Positions 18,490-29,669 of a DNA stretch of 64,000 bases are shown in pieces. The DNA is taken from NCBI RefSeq assembly GCF_018904615.1, contig NZ_JADCNH010000015.1, forward strand, positions 29,583 to 93,582, given 5' to 3'. The translations under genes were made by a program, and so were the position numbers. The DNA is from Verticiella alkaliphila. Lineage in GTDB: Bacteria; Pseudomonadota; Gammaproteobacteria; Burkholderiales; Burkholderiaceae_B. A model generated the notes under the pieces. It was not told the DNA's origin. It saw only the letters and a list, made by a program, of their open reading frames with translations, and did no database searches. Position 1 is the stretch's first letter. The number at the start of each line of letters is the position of its first letter.

Positions 18490-18864
18490 TCACCGCCGCG
18501 GCACGTGAGGCTGTGCGTTGATGACGTCGGGCTGCTCGCGCAGGCGTCGCGAGGCCTCCTCGGCCGACATGCCCTCAGGCGGGGCCACCAGAGCGCCGTC
18601 GATCACGCCCAGCGTCTGCACCATGCGCACACCGACCGCATCGTTGGCCGTCTGTGCACCAAAGGAGCGCGGCCCCTGGCGGTACTGCACGACGACGAGG
18701 TTGGTGGTCTCGGCTGCCGGGGGCGAGGCAGGTGCCCGCACGCCACGTTCACCACCCATCCATGTCGGCATCCAGGCACACCCCGACAGCACGGTGGCCG
18801 CCAGGCCGCAGAGAACGAGCGGCCGCAGACCGGCCAGACGACGACGAGGGAAAGACGCAGGCAT
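18490..18864 (-). CDS. Small lipoprotein of unknown function
   Basis: This 124-residue protein has a signal peptide ending in the lipobox LSGC (LAATVLSGCAW). A short mature region contains LVVVQYRQGPRSFGAQTAND and a C-terminal helical part rich in Arg and Glu (MSAEEASRRLREQPD). I recognise no family. It lies convergent to the TRAP receptor gene and just downstream of the ATP synthase terminator on the same strand, so it probably has its own promoter. Outer-membrane anchoring is likely, since no Asp follows the lipidated Cys. Confidence 0.6.
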   Translation of the reverse strand: MPASFPRRRLAGLRPLVLCGLAATVLSGCAWMPTWMGGERGVRAPASPPAAETTNLVVVQYRQGPRSFGAQTANDAVGVRMVQTLGVIDGALVAPPEGMSAEEASRRLREQPDVINAQPHVPRR

Positions 18865-18966
18865 GGGGGAGCACCGGAAAATGGCGAAACCCCAAGCATA
18901 GCAATGACGCGCGGTGCCACCGCGCGGCGACGTGACGTGCGGGGTGTAGGCCGCGATCGTGTGCCT

Positions 18967-19009
18967 CAAAAAACAAAACCCGCCAGCGGCCTTGACGGGC
19001 CGGGCGGGT
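18967..19009 (-). terminator. Rho-independent terminator of the ATP synthase operon
   Basis: On the minus strand the arms ACCCGCC and GGCGGGT flank a loop with further pairing and are followed by TTTTGTTTTTT. It lies about 50 bases after the atpC stop. Confidence 0.85.
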
Positions 19010-19057
19010 CCAGACGCCACCCACCGGCGCAGACCGGCGGGCGAACATGCCAAGCGA

Positions 19058-19471
19058 TCAGCGACCGCGAAGCTTGCGGATCGCGGCGAGCTGGGCAGCC
19101 AGCATCGCGAGTTCGGCTTCGACGACGGCGACTTCGGTCTTGTCCTTGGCTTGGCGCAGCGCTTCCTCGGCCTGCTGGCGTGCAGCCACAGCCTTGGCTT
19201 CGTCCAGATCCTGCGAGCGGATCGCGGTATCGGACAGCACCGTGACGGTACCCGGTTGGACTTCGAGCAGACCGCCAGCGACGAAGACGTGCTCTTCGCT
19301 GTTGTCGGCACGCACGATCTTGACCGTGCCAGGACGGATGCGCGAGATCAGCGGCGTGTGACCGGGCAGAATGCCGAGTTCGCCGGCTTCGCCCGGCAGG
19401 GACACGAACTTCGCCTCGCCGGCGAACAGCGAGTGCTCGGCGCTCACGACATCGACGTGAATGGTTGCCAT
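19058..19471 (-). CDS. atpC: ATP synthase epsilon subunit
   Basis: This 137-residue protein is the inhibitory and coupling subunit of the F1 central stalk. The N-terminal beta-sandwich includes [20 protein letters not shown] and [18 protein letters not shown], and the C-terminal helical hairpin covers the last 50 residues and is Ala-rich. It is the last gene of atpIBEFHAGDC. I chose the ATG of MATIHVDVV, the conserved beginning of the family. Confidence 0.97.
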   Translation of the reverse strand: MATIHVDVVSAEHSLFAGEAKFVSLPGEAGELGILPGHTPLISRIRPGTVKIVRADNSEEHVFVAGGLLEVQPGTVTVLSDTAIRSQDLDEAKAVAARQQAEEALRQAKDKTEVAVVEAELAMLAAQLAAIRKLRGR

Positions 19472-19574
19472 GGGGCTATTCCTCGTGGAGCATCGCGCAG
19501 GCCGAACGACCCGGCCTGGCATTGCAAAGGGTTCCGCAGGGCCGCCCCCAGAGGGCGGCCACTGCGCGAACGGA

Positions 19575-21955
<2,381 letters not shown>

Positions 21956-22005
21956 AGCTTAATCCTAGACCCGGGGCAGCCAGTTGCCTGGCCGCCCCTC
22001 GGTGT

Positions 22006-23546
22006 TTAGAACGAACCGTTCTTCTTGAAGTCCTTGATGGCCTCGACCAGCTTGGGCTCATCGTCCTTCGACAGTTCCTTGGTGTCCTCGATGCGGCCGA
22101 TGAGGTCGGCATGCTTGGACTTGAGGAAGTCCTTCAGGCCCTTCTCGAACGGCAGCACCTTTGCCACGTCCACGTCGTCCAGATAGCCGTTGTTCACGGC
22201 GAAGAGCGACACGGCGAGTTCCCACACCTGCAGCGGCTGGTACTGGGGCTGCTTGAGCAGCTCCACCACGCGCTTGCCGCGCTCGAGCTGGCGGCGGGTG
22301 GCTTCGTCCAGATCGGAGGCGAACTGCGCGAACGCAGCCAGTTCACGATACTGGGCGAGGTCGGTACGGATACCGCCCGACAGCTTCTTCACGACCTTGG
22401 TCTGCGCAGCACCACCGACGCGGGACACGGAGATACCGGCGTTGATGGCCGGGCGCACACCGGCGTTGAAGAGGTCGGTTTCCAGGAAGATCTGGCCGTC
22501 GGTGATCGAGATCACGTTGGTGGGCACGAAGGCCGACACGTCACCGGCTTGCGTTTCGATGATCGGCAGCGCCGTCAGCGAACCCGTCTTGCCCTTGACC
22601 TCGCCGTTGGTGAACTTCTCGACATACTCTTCGTTCACACGAGCGGCACGCTCGAGCAGACGGGAGTGGAGATAGAACACGTCGCCGGGGTAGGCTTCGC
22701 GGCCGGGCGGGCGGCGCAGCAGCAGCGAGACTTGACGGTAGGCCCAGGCCTGCTTGGTCAGGTCGTCATAGATGATGATGGCGTCTTCGCCACGATCGCG
22801 GAAGTACTCGCCCATCGTGCAGCCGGAGTAGGCAGCCAGGTATTGCATGGCGGCCGATTCGGCAGCCGGCGCAGCGACGATGATCGTGTATTCAAGGGCG
22901 CCGTCTCTTCGAGCTTGCGCACCACGTTGTTGACGGTCGACGCCTTCTGGCCGATCGCCACGTACACGCAGGTGATGCCCTTGCCCTTCTGGCTGATGAT
23001 CGTGTCGACGGCCACCGCGGTCTTGCCGGTCTGGCGATCGCCAATGATCAGCTCGCGCTGACCGCGGCCGATCGGCACCATGGCGTCGATAGCCTTCAGG
23101 CCGGTCTGCACCGGTTGCGAGACGGACTTACGGGCGATCACGCCCGGCGCGACCTTCTCGAGCACGTCGGTCATCTTCGCGTTGATCGGGCCCTTGCCGT
23201 CGATCGGCATGCCCAGCGCGTTGACGACACGACCCTTGAGCTCGGGGCCCACCGGCACTTCCAGAATGCGGCCGGTCGTCTTGACCGGATCGCCTTCGGA
23301 GATCTGGGTGTACTCACCCAGGATCACGGCGCCGACGGAGTCACGCTCGAGGTTGAGCGCGAGACCGAAGGTGTTGTTCGGGAACTCGAGCATTTCGCCC
23401 TGCATCACATCGGACAGACCGTGGATGCGGGTGATGCCGTCAGTGACCGACACCACGGTACCTTGGGTGCGGATATCGGTCGACGCGCCCAGGCCCTGGA
23501 TACGGCTCTTCAGCAGTTCGCTGATCTCGGACGGATTGAGTTGCAT
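22006..23546 (-). CDS. atpA: ATP synthase alpha subunit, interrupted by a one-base deletion as written
   Basis: The protein runs from [18 protein letters not shown] through the P-loop GDRQTGKT to RKLEET. The frame is then lost near 22901 and resumes as [20 protein letters not shown] to the end KKNGSF. Restoring one base (ACGGCGCCC to ACGGGCGCCC on the coding strand) gives [12 protein letters not shown] and a total of 513 residues, the same length as Escherichia coli AtpA. Alpha is an essential structural and regulatory F1 subunit, and the rest of the operon is intact. A true inactivation is therefore unlikely and an error in the sequence is the best explanation. Confidence 0.93.
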
Positions 23547-23581
23547 GGATAGACTCCTGGAATCCTGTTGGCCGGCGCCTG

Positions 23582-24124
23582 TCAGTTGGCGACCAGCGAA
23601 TCGCGCATGCGCTCGAGCTGCGCACGCACCGAAGCGTCCAGCACCTGGTCGCCCACCGCGACGCGCACGCCGCCGATCAGCGCGGGCTCGACGCGCACGA
23701 TCGGCTTGAGCTTCAGACCAAATTTCTTCTCGAGCCCGGCGAGCAGGTCGGCCACCTGCGCGCTGGTCAGCTCGTACGCGCTCGCGATGTGCGCGTCGGC
23801 AACGCCTTCGTGCCGGTTCTTCAGCTGGCCGAACTGCACCGCGATCTCGGGCAGCAGGTCAAGCCGGTCATTCTCGGCAAGAAGGGAAAGGAAATTCGCG
23901 GCCGTCGGGGAGACGGTCGACTTCACCAACGAGCCCAACAGCCCGGCGCGCGCGGGGGCGTCCAGGCGGGGGTCGGCGAGGGCAGCCTGCACCTCGGGGT
24001 GCTCAGCGGCCTGCGCCATCTCGTTGACCAGCGCCGCCCAGGCTGCCAGGTCGGCACCGTCGGTGCGCGCGGCGCCGAACAGAGCTTCGGCGTACGGCCG
24101 GGCGATGGTAGACAGTTCAGCCAT
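23582..24124 (-). CDS. atpH: ATP synthase delta subunit
   Basis: This 180-residue protein links F1 alpha to the b-subunit stalk. It has the N-terminal helical domain ([13 protein letters not shown]) and the C-terminal OSCP-type end [20 protein letters not shown]. Length is typical. It lies between atpF (17-base gap) and atpA. Confidence 0.96.
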   Translation of the reverse strand: MAELSTIARPYAEALFGAARTDGADLAAWAALVNEMAQAAEHPEVQAALADPRLDAPARAGLLGSLVKSTVSPTAANFLSLLAENDRLDLLPEIAVQFGQLKNRHEGVADAHIASAYELTSAQVADLLAGLEKKFGLKLKPIVRVEPALIGGVRVAVGDQVLDASVRAQLERMRDSLVAN

Positions 24125-24141
24125 GGTTCGGCATCCGGGGG

Positions 24142-24612
24142 TTAGAGTTGCGCCTTGAGCTGGCCCAGCAGGTCGGCATGCGCCTGCGCGTTGACTTCAC
24201 GGCGCAGGATCTGCTCGGCGCCCTTGACGGCCAGATCGGCCACGGCATCGCGCAGCGCCGCACGGGCACGCTGGACTTCCTGTTCGGCTTCCTGCTGAGC
24301 TTGTGCCACGATGCGGGCACGCTCGGCTTCCGCCTCGCGGCGAGCCTGCTCGATCAGCGCAGCAGCCTGCTTCTCGGCGTCCGCCACGCGGGCCTGGTTC
24401 TCGGCCTTGGCGGAAGACTCCAGCAGACTGACACGGGCTTGCGCCTGTGCGAGATCCGCGCGGCCACGCTCGGCATCGGCCAGCCCGGCAGCGATTTTCT
24501 GGCGGCGCTCTTCCATGGCCTTCGTCAGCGGCGGCCACACGAATTTCATCGTGAACCAGCCGAGAATGAAGAACACGAGCATCTGAAAGATGATCGTTGC
24601 GTTCAGATTCAC
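24142..24612 (-). CDS. atpF: ATP synthase b subunit
   Basis: This 156-residue stator protein has one N-terminal membrane helix ([20 protein letters not shown]) followed by a long charged coiled coil rich in Ala, Glu and Arg. The GTG start giving MNLNATIIF is chosen because it is preceded by GGGAAA and matches the family's short N-terminus; a longer frame upstream has no similarity. The b dimer connects Fo subunit a with F1 delta. Confidence 0.96.
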   Translation of the reverse strand: MNLNATIIFQMLVFFILGWFTMKFVWPPLTKAMEERRQKIAAGLADAERGRADLAQAQARVSLLESSAKAENQARVADAEKQAAALIEQARREAEAERARIVAQAQQEAEQEVQRARAALRDAVADLAVKGAEQILRREVNAQAHADLLGQLKAQL

Positions 24613-24711
24613 GGTCGTTTCCCTATAGCAATGATGCGTCAGTCGTGGCGGCGGCACCTCGGCCCATCGGACCGCCACGCCTTGTTTAGCGCGAGGCTTT
24701 CAGCCTGTTGC

Positions 24712-24975
<264 letters not shown>

Positions 24976-25143
24976 TCAGAAGCGAAAACAAGGTTGGAAA
25001 TTGGTGAGGTCCCGGAAGAATGGAACCGCACCCTGCACCCGGTATGACCCGGCGTTTTCGGTACATGTCAGCGCCGGCCCGTCCGCCCGTCGGGGCGCCG
25101 CCCCGCCGGGTAACGGCGAACGGGCCGGGCCGGATTGCACCAT

Positions 25144-26007
25144 CTAGTGCCCTTCGTGTGCCTGACCGATGTACACGAGGGTGAGCATCATGAAGATGAA
25201 CCCTTGCAGCAACACGATCATCACGTGGAAGATGGCCCAGATGGAACCCGCCAGCAGGTGCCCGAAACCGAATGCCAGGCTGGAGGCGTTGAAGCCCGTC
25301 CAGCCAGCGCCCAAGAGCGCGATCAGCATGAAAATGAGTTCGCCGGCGAACATGTTGCCAAACAACCGCATGCCCAGCGAGACCGTCTTGGCGAGGTACT
25401 CGATGACATTCAGGAGGAAGTTGGCAGGTGCCAGCACGACGGCGCCGATGCCATGGGCATGGAACGGCGCGGTAAAGAGTTCCTTCACGAAACCGCCCGG
25501 GCTCTTGATCTTGGCGCCGTAGTACAGCGACAGCAGGAGCACACCGAGGGCCATGCCCAGGGGCACGTTCAGATCAGCCGTGGGAAGGATGCGATGGTAC
25601 GGAATCAGCGCTTCGAGGCCGGTCCATGCCAGGATGCGGGGGATCAGATCGACCGGCACCAGATCGAGTGCGTTCATCAGCACGATCCAGAGGAACACGG
25701 TCAGCGCGAGCGGCGAGACGAAACGACGCGATGCCTCGTTCGGAACGATGCTCTTGGACTGCTCTTCGACCATCTCCACGAGCAGTTCGACACCGGCCTG
25801 GAAGCGGCCCGGCACACCGGAGGTGACCTTGCGTGCGGCGCGCCAGAGCACGAAGCACACAATCACGCCCATCAGGATCGACCAGAAGAGCGAGTCGTAG
25901 TTGACGATGCCAAAGTGTGCAATGTCTTGCTGGGGGTGCCCGGTGTTGTTGAAGTGCCCCAGATGGTGCACAACATATTCGGACGCGTTGGGTGCAGCAC
26001 TAGCCAT
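25144..26007 (-). CDS. atpB: ATP synthase a subunit
   Basis: This 287-residue integral membrane subunit forms the proton half-channels. The key Arg is in [16 protein letters not shown], and the C-terminal helix contains [15 protein letters not shown]. The start [16 protein letters not shown] is typical of betaproteobacteria. The gap of about 190 bases to atpE contains only the c-subunit leader region. Confidence 0.97.
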   Translation of the reverse strand: MASAAPNASEYVVHHLGHFNNTGHPQQDIAHFGIVNYDSLFWSILMGVIVCFVLWRAARKVTSGVPGRFQAGVELLVEMVEEQSKSIVPNEASRRFVSPLALTVFLWIVLMNALDLVPVDLIPRILAWTGLEALIPYHRILPTADLNVPLGMALGVLLLSLYYGAKIKSPGGFVKELFTAPFHAHGIGAVVLAPANFLLNVIEYLAKTVSLGMRLFGNMFAGELIFMLIALLGAGWTGFNASSLAFGFGHLLAGSIWAIFHVMIVLLQGFIFMMLTLVYIGQAHEGH

Positions 26008-26082
26008 CGGTGTGAACCTTTGCAGGAGCCCGCCGCCGCGTCGAGCCCGCGCGGCTGGCGCAGGACACGGCATCAGGGATGT

Positions 26083-26550
26083 TTATGAATCTTTGAACAG
26101 CAGCAAACCGTATTGGCTCTTGAGGGCAACCACCAGACCGATGAAGACCGCGGGCCAGACAAGCACGTCCTGACCGAGTTTCGCCGCCAGCCCCAGCAGT
26201 ACGCCGGTGGAGCCGAGCTTGATGAACTCACCCAGGAAGAACGTGGCCGACGACGTCCCCTTTGGCCGGAAGATGCCGAACAACAACCGCAACGCAAACA
26301 GAACATTCGGAATCGAACAGGCCGCCGCCCCCACCAGTGCCGAAACACCGGCCATGGGGCCCGACACCATCCACGCGAGGAGCGCCACGACCACCGTCAC
26401 CGCCAGCTGCACGAGGATCGAACGCGCCAGCATTCTGGCGGAATGTCGATCGAACTCGGCGAGCTGCTCGGGCGTGGGCGCCGTGGCTGGTACGTCGCGC
26501 GCATCGCTCTCGTCAGCGTCGTCGTCCCAAGCGTTGTATGGCACCTGCAT
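26083..26550 (-). CDS. atpI: ATP synthase assembly protein I
   Basis: This protein of about 155 residues has four hydrophobic segments, including LARSILVQLAVTVVVALLAW, VLFALRLLFGIF and FIGLVVALKSQYGLLLF, after an acidic N-terminus. AtpI helps c-ring assembly and is the usual first gene of the operon. The start is uncertain: ATG at 26550 gives MQVPYNAWDDD, while a TTG at 26592 would add 14 residues. Neither has a well-spaced ribosome-binding site. Confidence 0.88.
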   Translation of the reverse strand: MQVPYNAWDDDADESDARDVPATAPTPEQLAEFDRHSARMLARSILVQLAVTVVVALLAWMVSGPMAGVSALVGAAACSIPNVLFALRLLFGIFRPKGTSSATFFLGEFIKLGSTGVLLGLAAKLGQDVLVWPAVFIGLVVALKSQYGLLLFKDS

Positions 26551-26665
26551 CCTTTGCACGTAGCGGTAAAAAGCGCGCCCCTTCGGTGCCAACCGATGGG
26601 ATCTGGGGGATAACCCCCGTCAATGAACGCTTAAAACCGGTTTTCTGTAGGCGTCAAACTTTTCG

Positions 26666-26695
26666 AGTATAGCTTGAATTGTGCAGGTGCCGCAA
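26666..26695 (-). promoter_or_regulatory. Candidate promoter of the atp operon
   Basis: Reading on the minus strand, TTGCGG and TATACT are separated by 18 bases, about 115 bases upstream of atpI. The -10 box is one base from consensus. An imperfect dyad with GGGGGTTATCCCCC lies in the leader downstream. The assignment is by motif only. Confidence 0.5.
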
Positions 26696-26753
26696 TTCGT
26701 TACCGCACTTGTGTGGAGCGCAGGCGTATCCAGAAGACCACAGTTGAGCACCG

Positions 26754-27884
26754 TTATGGTGCAATAAGGGCCGAATTGACGTCAGCGATGTCGGCCAGAC
26801 CGCTCAGCGCCATGACGCGGTCGACCTCCTCGCGCAGCATGGCGAGCGCGCGTGCCGCCCCCGCCTGCCCTGCTGCCGCCACGCCGTACTGCACGGCACG
26901 GCCCACGAGCACCGCGTCCGCGCCCAGCGCCCGCGCCTTGACGATGTCCACGCCCCGCCGCACGCCGCCATCGATCAGCACCGGTCGGCCCTGCGCCACG
27001 GCCACCACCTCGGGCAGCACGTCGAGCGCGCTCACCGCACCATCGAGTTGCCGCCCGCCGTGGTTGGACAGGATGACACCGTCCACGCCCAGGGCGAAGG
27101 CGTCGCGCGCATCGTCCGGATGGAGCACGCCCTTCACGAGCAGCCGGTGTGGCCAGCGCTCGCGCAGACGCGCCAAGGCCGTCCAGTCGTAGCTCGCATC
27201 CATCTGCCGCTTGAGCAGGGCGGCCTGGGAATCTGCATCCGTGGCATCCACGCTTGCCAGGTTCGCCAGCTGCGGGGCGCCATGCCGCAGCATCTGCAGG
27301 GCCCAGGCAGGATGGCGCGCCACGTCCAGCGCCGTGCGCGGCGTGATGCGAAACGGCTGGGAGAACCCGTTGCGCAGGTCACGCTCGCGGTAGCCGCTCA
27401 CCGGCACGTCGATGGTCAGCACCAGCGTGCGGTAGCCGGCAGCGAGCGCACGATCGACCAAGCCGTCCGCGAGCGCACGGCTGATCACATAGAGCTGGAA
27501 CCAGAGATTGCCGCCCGCCTCTCGGGCGACATCCTCGAGCGTTGCGCTCGAGGCCGTCGAGAGAATGTAGGGCACCCCCGCCTCAGCCGCTGCCTTGGCA
27601 ACGAGGACGTCGGCGCGTGGCCAGAAGACGCCGGCCAGGCCGACAGGCGCGACGGCCATTGGGGAGCGCCAAGTCTCACCCAGCAGCTCCACGGACTGTT
27701 GGCGTTGCGCGGTGTCCTTCAAGAGGCGCGGGCGCAACCGGATGGCTTCAAAGGCCGCCCGGTTGGCACGCAGCGTGACCTCGTCCTCCGCACCGCCATC
27801 CAGATACTCGAAGACCATGCGTGGCAGTCGGCGGCGCGCGCGCTCACGCAGATCGGCAATGTTGGCAAGAGGTGTGGACAACAT
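26754..27884 (-). CDS. FMN-dependent alpha-hydroxy-acid dehydrogenase (L-lactate/mandelate type)
   Basis: This 376-residue TIM-barrel flavoenzyme has the family active-site block SNHGGRQLDGA, with the catalytic His and substrate Arg, and the FMN-phosphate site DGGVRRGVDIVKA followed by LGADAVLVGRAVQYG. The N-terminal motif MVFEYLDGGAEDE is typical of membrane-bound L-lactate and (S)-mandelate dehydrogenases. It would oxidise an L-2-hydroxy acid and pass electrons to the quinone pool. With the D-lactate-type FAD dehydrogenase 1.8 kb upstream and LysR and MarR genes between them, L-lactate is the likeliest substrate. Mandelate or another hydroxy acid cannot be excluded. Confidence 0.85.
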   Translation of the reverse strand: MLSTPLANIADLRERARRRLPRMVFEYLDGGAEDEVTLRANRAAFEAIRLRPRLLKDTAQRQQSVELLGETWRSPMAVAPVGLAGVFWPRADVLVAKAAAEAGVPYILSTASSATLEDVAREAGGNLWFQLYVISRALADGLVDRALAAGYRTLVLTIDVPVSGYRERDLRNGFSQPFRITPRTALDVARHPAWALQMLRHGAPQLANLASVDATDADSQAALLKRQMDASYDWTALARLRERWPHRLLVKGVLHPDDARDAFALGVDGVILSNHGGRQLDGAVSALDVLPEVVAVAQGRPVLIDGGVRRGVDIVKARALGADAVLVGRAVQYGVAAAGQAGAARALAMLREEVDRVMALSGLADIADVNSALIAP

Positions 27885-28004
27885 GGCAGCACCGTCAGAA
27901 AGAATTCATCACGAGCCGCACGGCGAGCATCGCCGGCGAGCGAGCCTGGCGCATCGCGCTGCGCCCGGCGCAGCACTATGCCCGATGCACGGCCGATGCC
28001 GCCA

Positions 28005-28952
28005 TCACTGTTTCGGCAAACCTGGCTTCGCGTCTGGTGCAGGCGGTGCCTGCACCAGGCTTTGCACGAGCGCCGCAGCCGAGCGCGGCAGATCCTGCGC
28101 TGGGCCGTGACACACCACGAAGCGGCGTGCCGCCCAGGCCTCCCTGACAGGCACATGCGCGAACTCGGCATCGGCAGCGATGCGCTCGGCCACGCCGCTG
28201 GGCACCAGCCCTACCCCCATGCCGGCACGAATCATGGACAGCATGGTGTCAAAGCTGCGGGTACGCACGCGCAGGCGCAGCGGCGCGCCATGCTGCGCGG
28301 CCTCACGCTCGATCAGGGCGGCCAGCGCCGTGCCTTCGGCGAGCGCGACGAACTCGTAGGGCAGCAATGCGGCGAAGTCGACCTCCGCGCGCTTGGCGAG
28401 CGCATGTCCGGCCGGTACGACGAGCACGAGCCGGTCATGGCGGTAAGCGTGAACGACGAAGCCTGGCGGCGGCGCGAGGCTCTCCTCGTGGATGCCGATG
28501 TCCACCGTGCCTTGCACGAGTGCCTTCACGACGTCCAGGCTGCTCATCTCGTGCAGATCGATATCGACGTAGGGGTGCGCATCCCGATGGCGCATCAGAT
28601 CCTCTGGCAGGAACTGCAGTGCCGCGGAGGTGCAGGCTGCCACGCGCACCGTACCCTTGTCGCCATGAGCAAAGGCCGCTGCCTCGCTGTGCATGCGCTC
28701 CACAGCCTGCATGAGCCCGCGCGCGTGCGTGAGCAGGCTTCGCCCGGCCGGCGTCAGAACCATGCCGTGCGGACGACGATCAAACAGCGCGAGACCGAAT
28801 TGTGCCTCCAAATCGGCAATGCGCCGCGACGCTGCCGTCACGGCGACGCACTGCTGCTCTGCGGCGCGCGTGATGCTGCCGTGCTCGACGGTGGCAATGA
28901 AGAGCCGGACACTCGTGAGATCGAACCGGAGGCTGGACAAAGATCGGATCAA
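28005..28952 (-). CDS. LysR family transcriptional regulator (lactate locus)
   Basis: This 315-residue protein has an N-terminal LysR helix-turn-helix (RFDLTSVRLFIATVEHGSIT, then RAAEQQCVAVTAASRRIADL) and a two-lobed effector domain. It lies 120 bases upstream of the FMN dehydrogenase gene on the same strand and probably controls it. The TTG start is chosen because GGGAG lies about ten bases before it; a shorter start inside RSLSSLRFD is possible. The upstream region holds an unusual inverted-repeat segment. Confidence 0.9.
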   Translation of the reverse strand: MIRSLSSLRFDLTSVRLFIATVEHGSITRAAEQQCVAVTAASRRIADLEAQFGLALFDRRPHGMVLTPAGRSLLTHARGLMQAVERMHSEAAAFAHGDKGTVRVAACTSAALQFLPEDLMRHRDAHPYVDIDLHEMSSLDVVKALVQGTVDIGIHEESLAPPPGFVVHAYRHDRLVLVVPAGHALAKRAEVDFAALLPYEFVALAEGTALAALIEREAAQHGAPLRLRVRTRSFDTMLSMIRAGMGVGLVPSGVAERIAADAEFAHVPVREAWAARRFVVCHGPAQDLPRSAAALVQSLVQAPPAPDAKPGLPKQ

Positions 28953-28997
28953 TTCCGAGAACTCCCGCGGGCGTGCAATCGACCAGACAGCATCGCT

Positions 28998-29095
28998 ATG
29001 AATGTAGGACCAATAAATGCACCAACCTTATAGAGAATCATCAATAAAGTCAGCATATTTTCGAATGCGCATTCTTTAATTGACCCTACATTCAT
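28998..29095. repeat. AT-rich segment bounded by 11-bp inverted repeats
   Basis: ATGAATGTAGG at the left end and CCTACATTCAT at the right end are perfect inverted copies, and similarity continues inward for several bases. The right arm overlaps the last codons of the MarR gene. The enclosed sequence is much richer in A and T than its surroundings and contains the perfect palindrome GAATGCGCATTC. It may be a regulatory region for the LysR gene, a terminator-like structure, or a remnant of a small mobile element. Confidence 0.5.
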
Positions 29096-29586
29096 GGCGA
29101 TGACGGCGGCAATACGCTCGCGATGCGCTGCAGTATCTGCAGGAATCGCTCGCGATCCTCCGGCTCGATGCAGCGGGCCAGTTCGCGTTCATGCTCGGCC
29201 GCGCAACGTTCAAGGCTGGACCAGGCTTGCTGCCCGTGGGAGGACAACGTCAGCCCGTAACGCCGACGATCCGCGTCGGAACGCTCGCGCAATACGAAAT
29301 CTCGTCGCACCAGATCCTCCAGAATGGGGGTCAGGCTGGATTTGTCCCGGCCCATGGCCTTGCCAAGCGCGGTCTGGGTGATGCCAGGATTCTGGCCGAT
29401 GAGAACGATGGCGGCGAAATGGCCCGCACGGATGTCGACCTGCCCCACGCGCTGCTTGAAGGCGGCAAAAGAGGCCTCCTGGGCGCGCCGCAAGTGAAAG
29501 CCCACCGCGTGCTCGAACCAGCCTAGCCGGACGTCAGCCGGCTCGGCCGCAGGTGGCGGCTCGCGATCAGGGGTTGGCGATGACAC
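29092..29586 (-). CDS. MarR family transcriptional regulator
   Basis: This 164-residue winged-helix protein has the MarR core: QNPGITQTALGKAMGRDKSS, then LTPILEDLVRRDFVLRERSD, then the wing residues DADRRRYGLTLS. It acts as a dimer that usually represses its own gene and neighbours until a small ligand binds. It lies between the D-lactate-type dehydrogenase and LysR genes on the same strand, so a role in that locus is plausible. The start is GTG; GGAGATCAT just upstream provides the ribosome site. Confidence 0.9.
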   Translation of the reverse strand: MSSPTPDREPPPAAEPADVRLGWFEHAVGFHLRRAQEASFAAFKQRVGQVDIRAGHFAAIVLIGQNPGITQTALGKAMGRDKSSLTPILEDLVRRDFVLRERSDADRRRYGLTLSSHGQQAWSSLERCAAEHERELARCIEPEDRERFLQILQRIASVLPPSSP

Positions 29587-29669
29587 GATGATCTCCTGAC
29601 ACCGTCTGGCTCAGGTCAGGACCCATGCCAGCCAGGCCGGCATGGCCACACGCGCTGAGCAGCAGTGAA

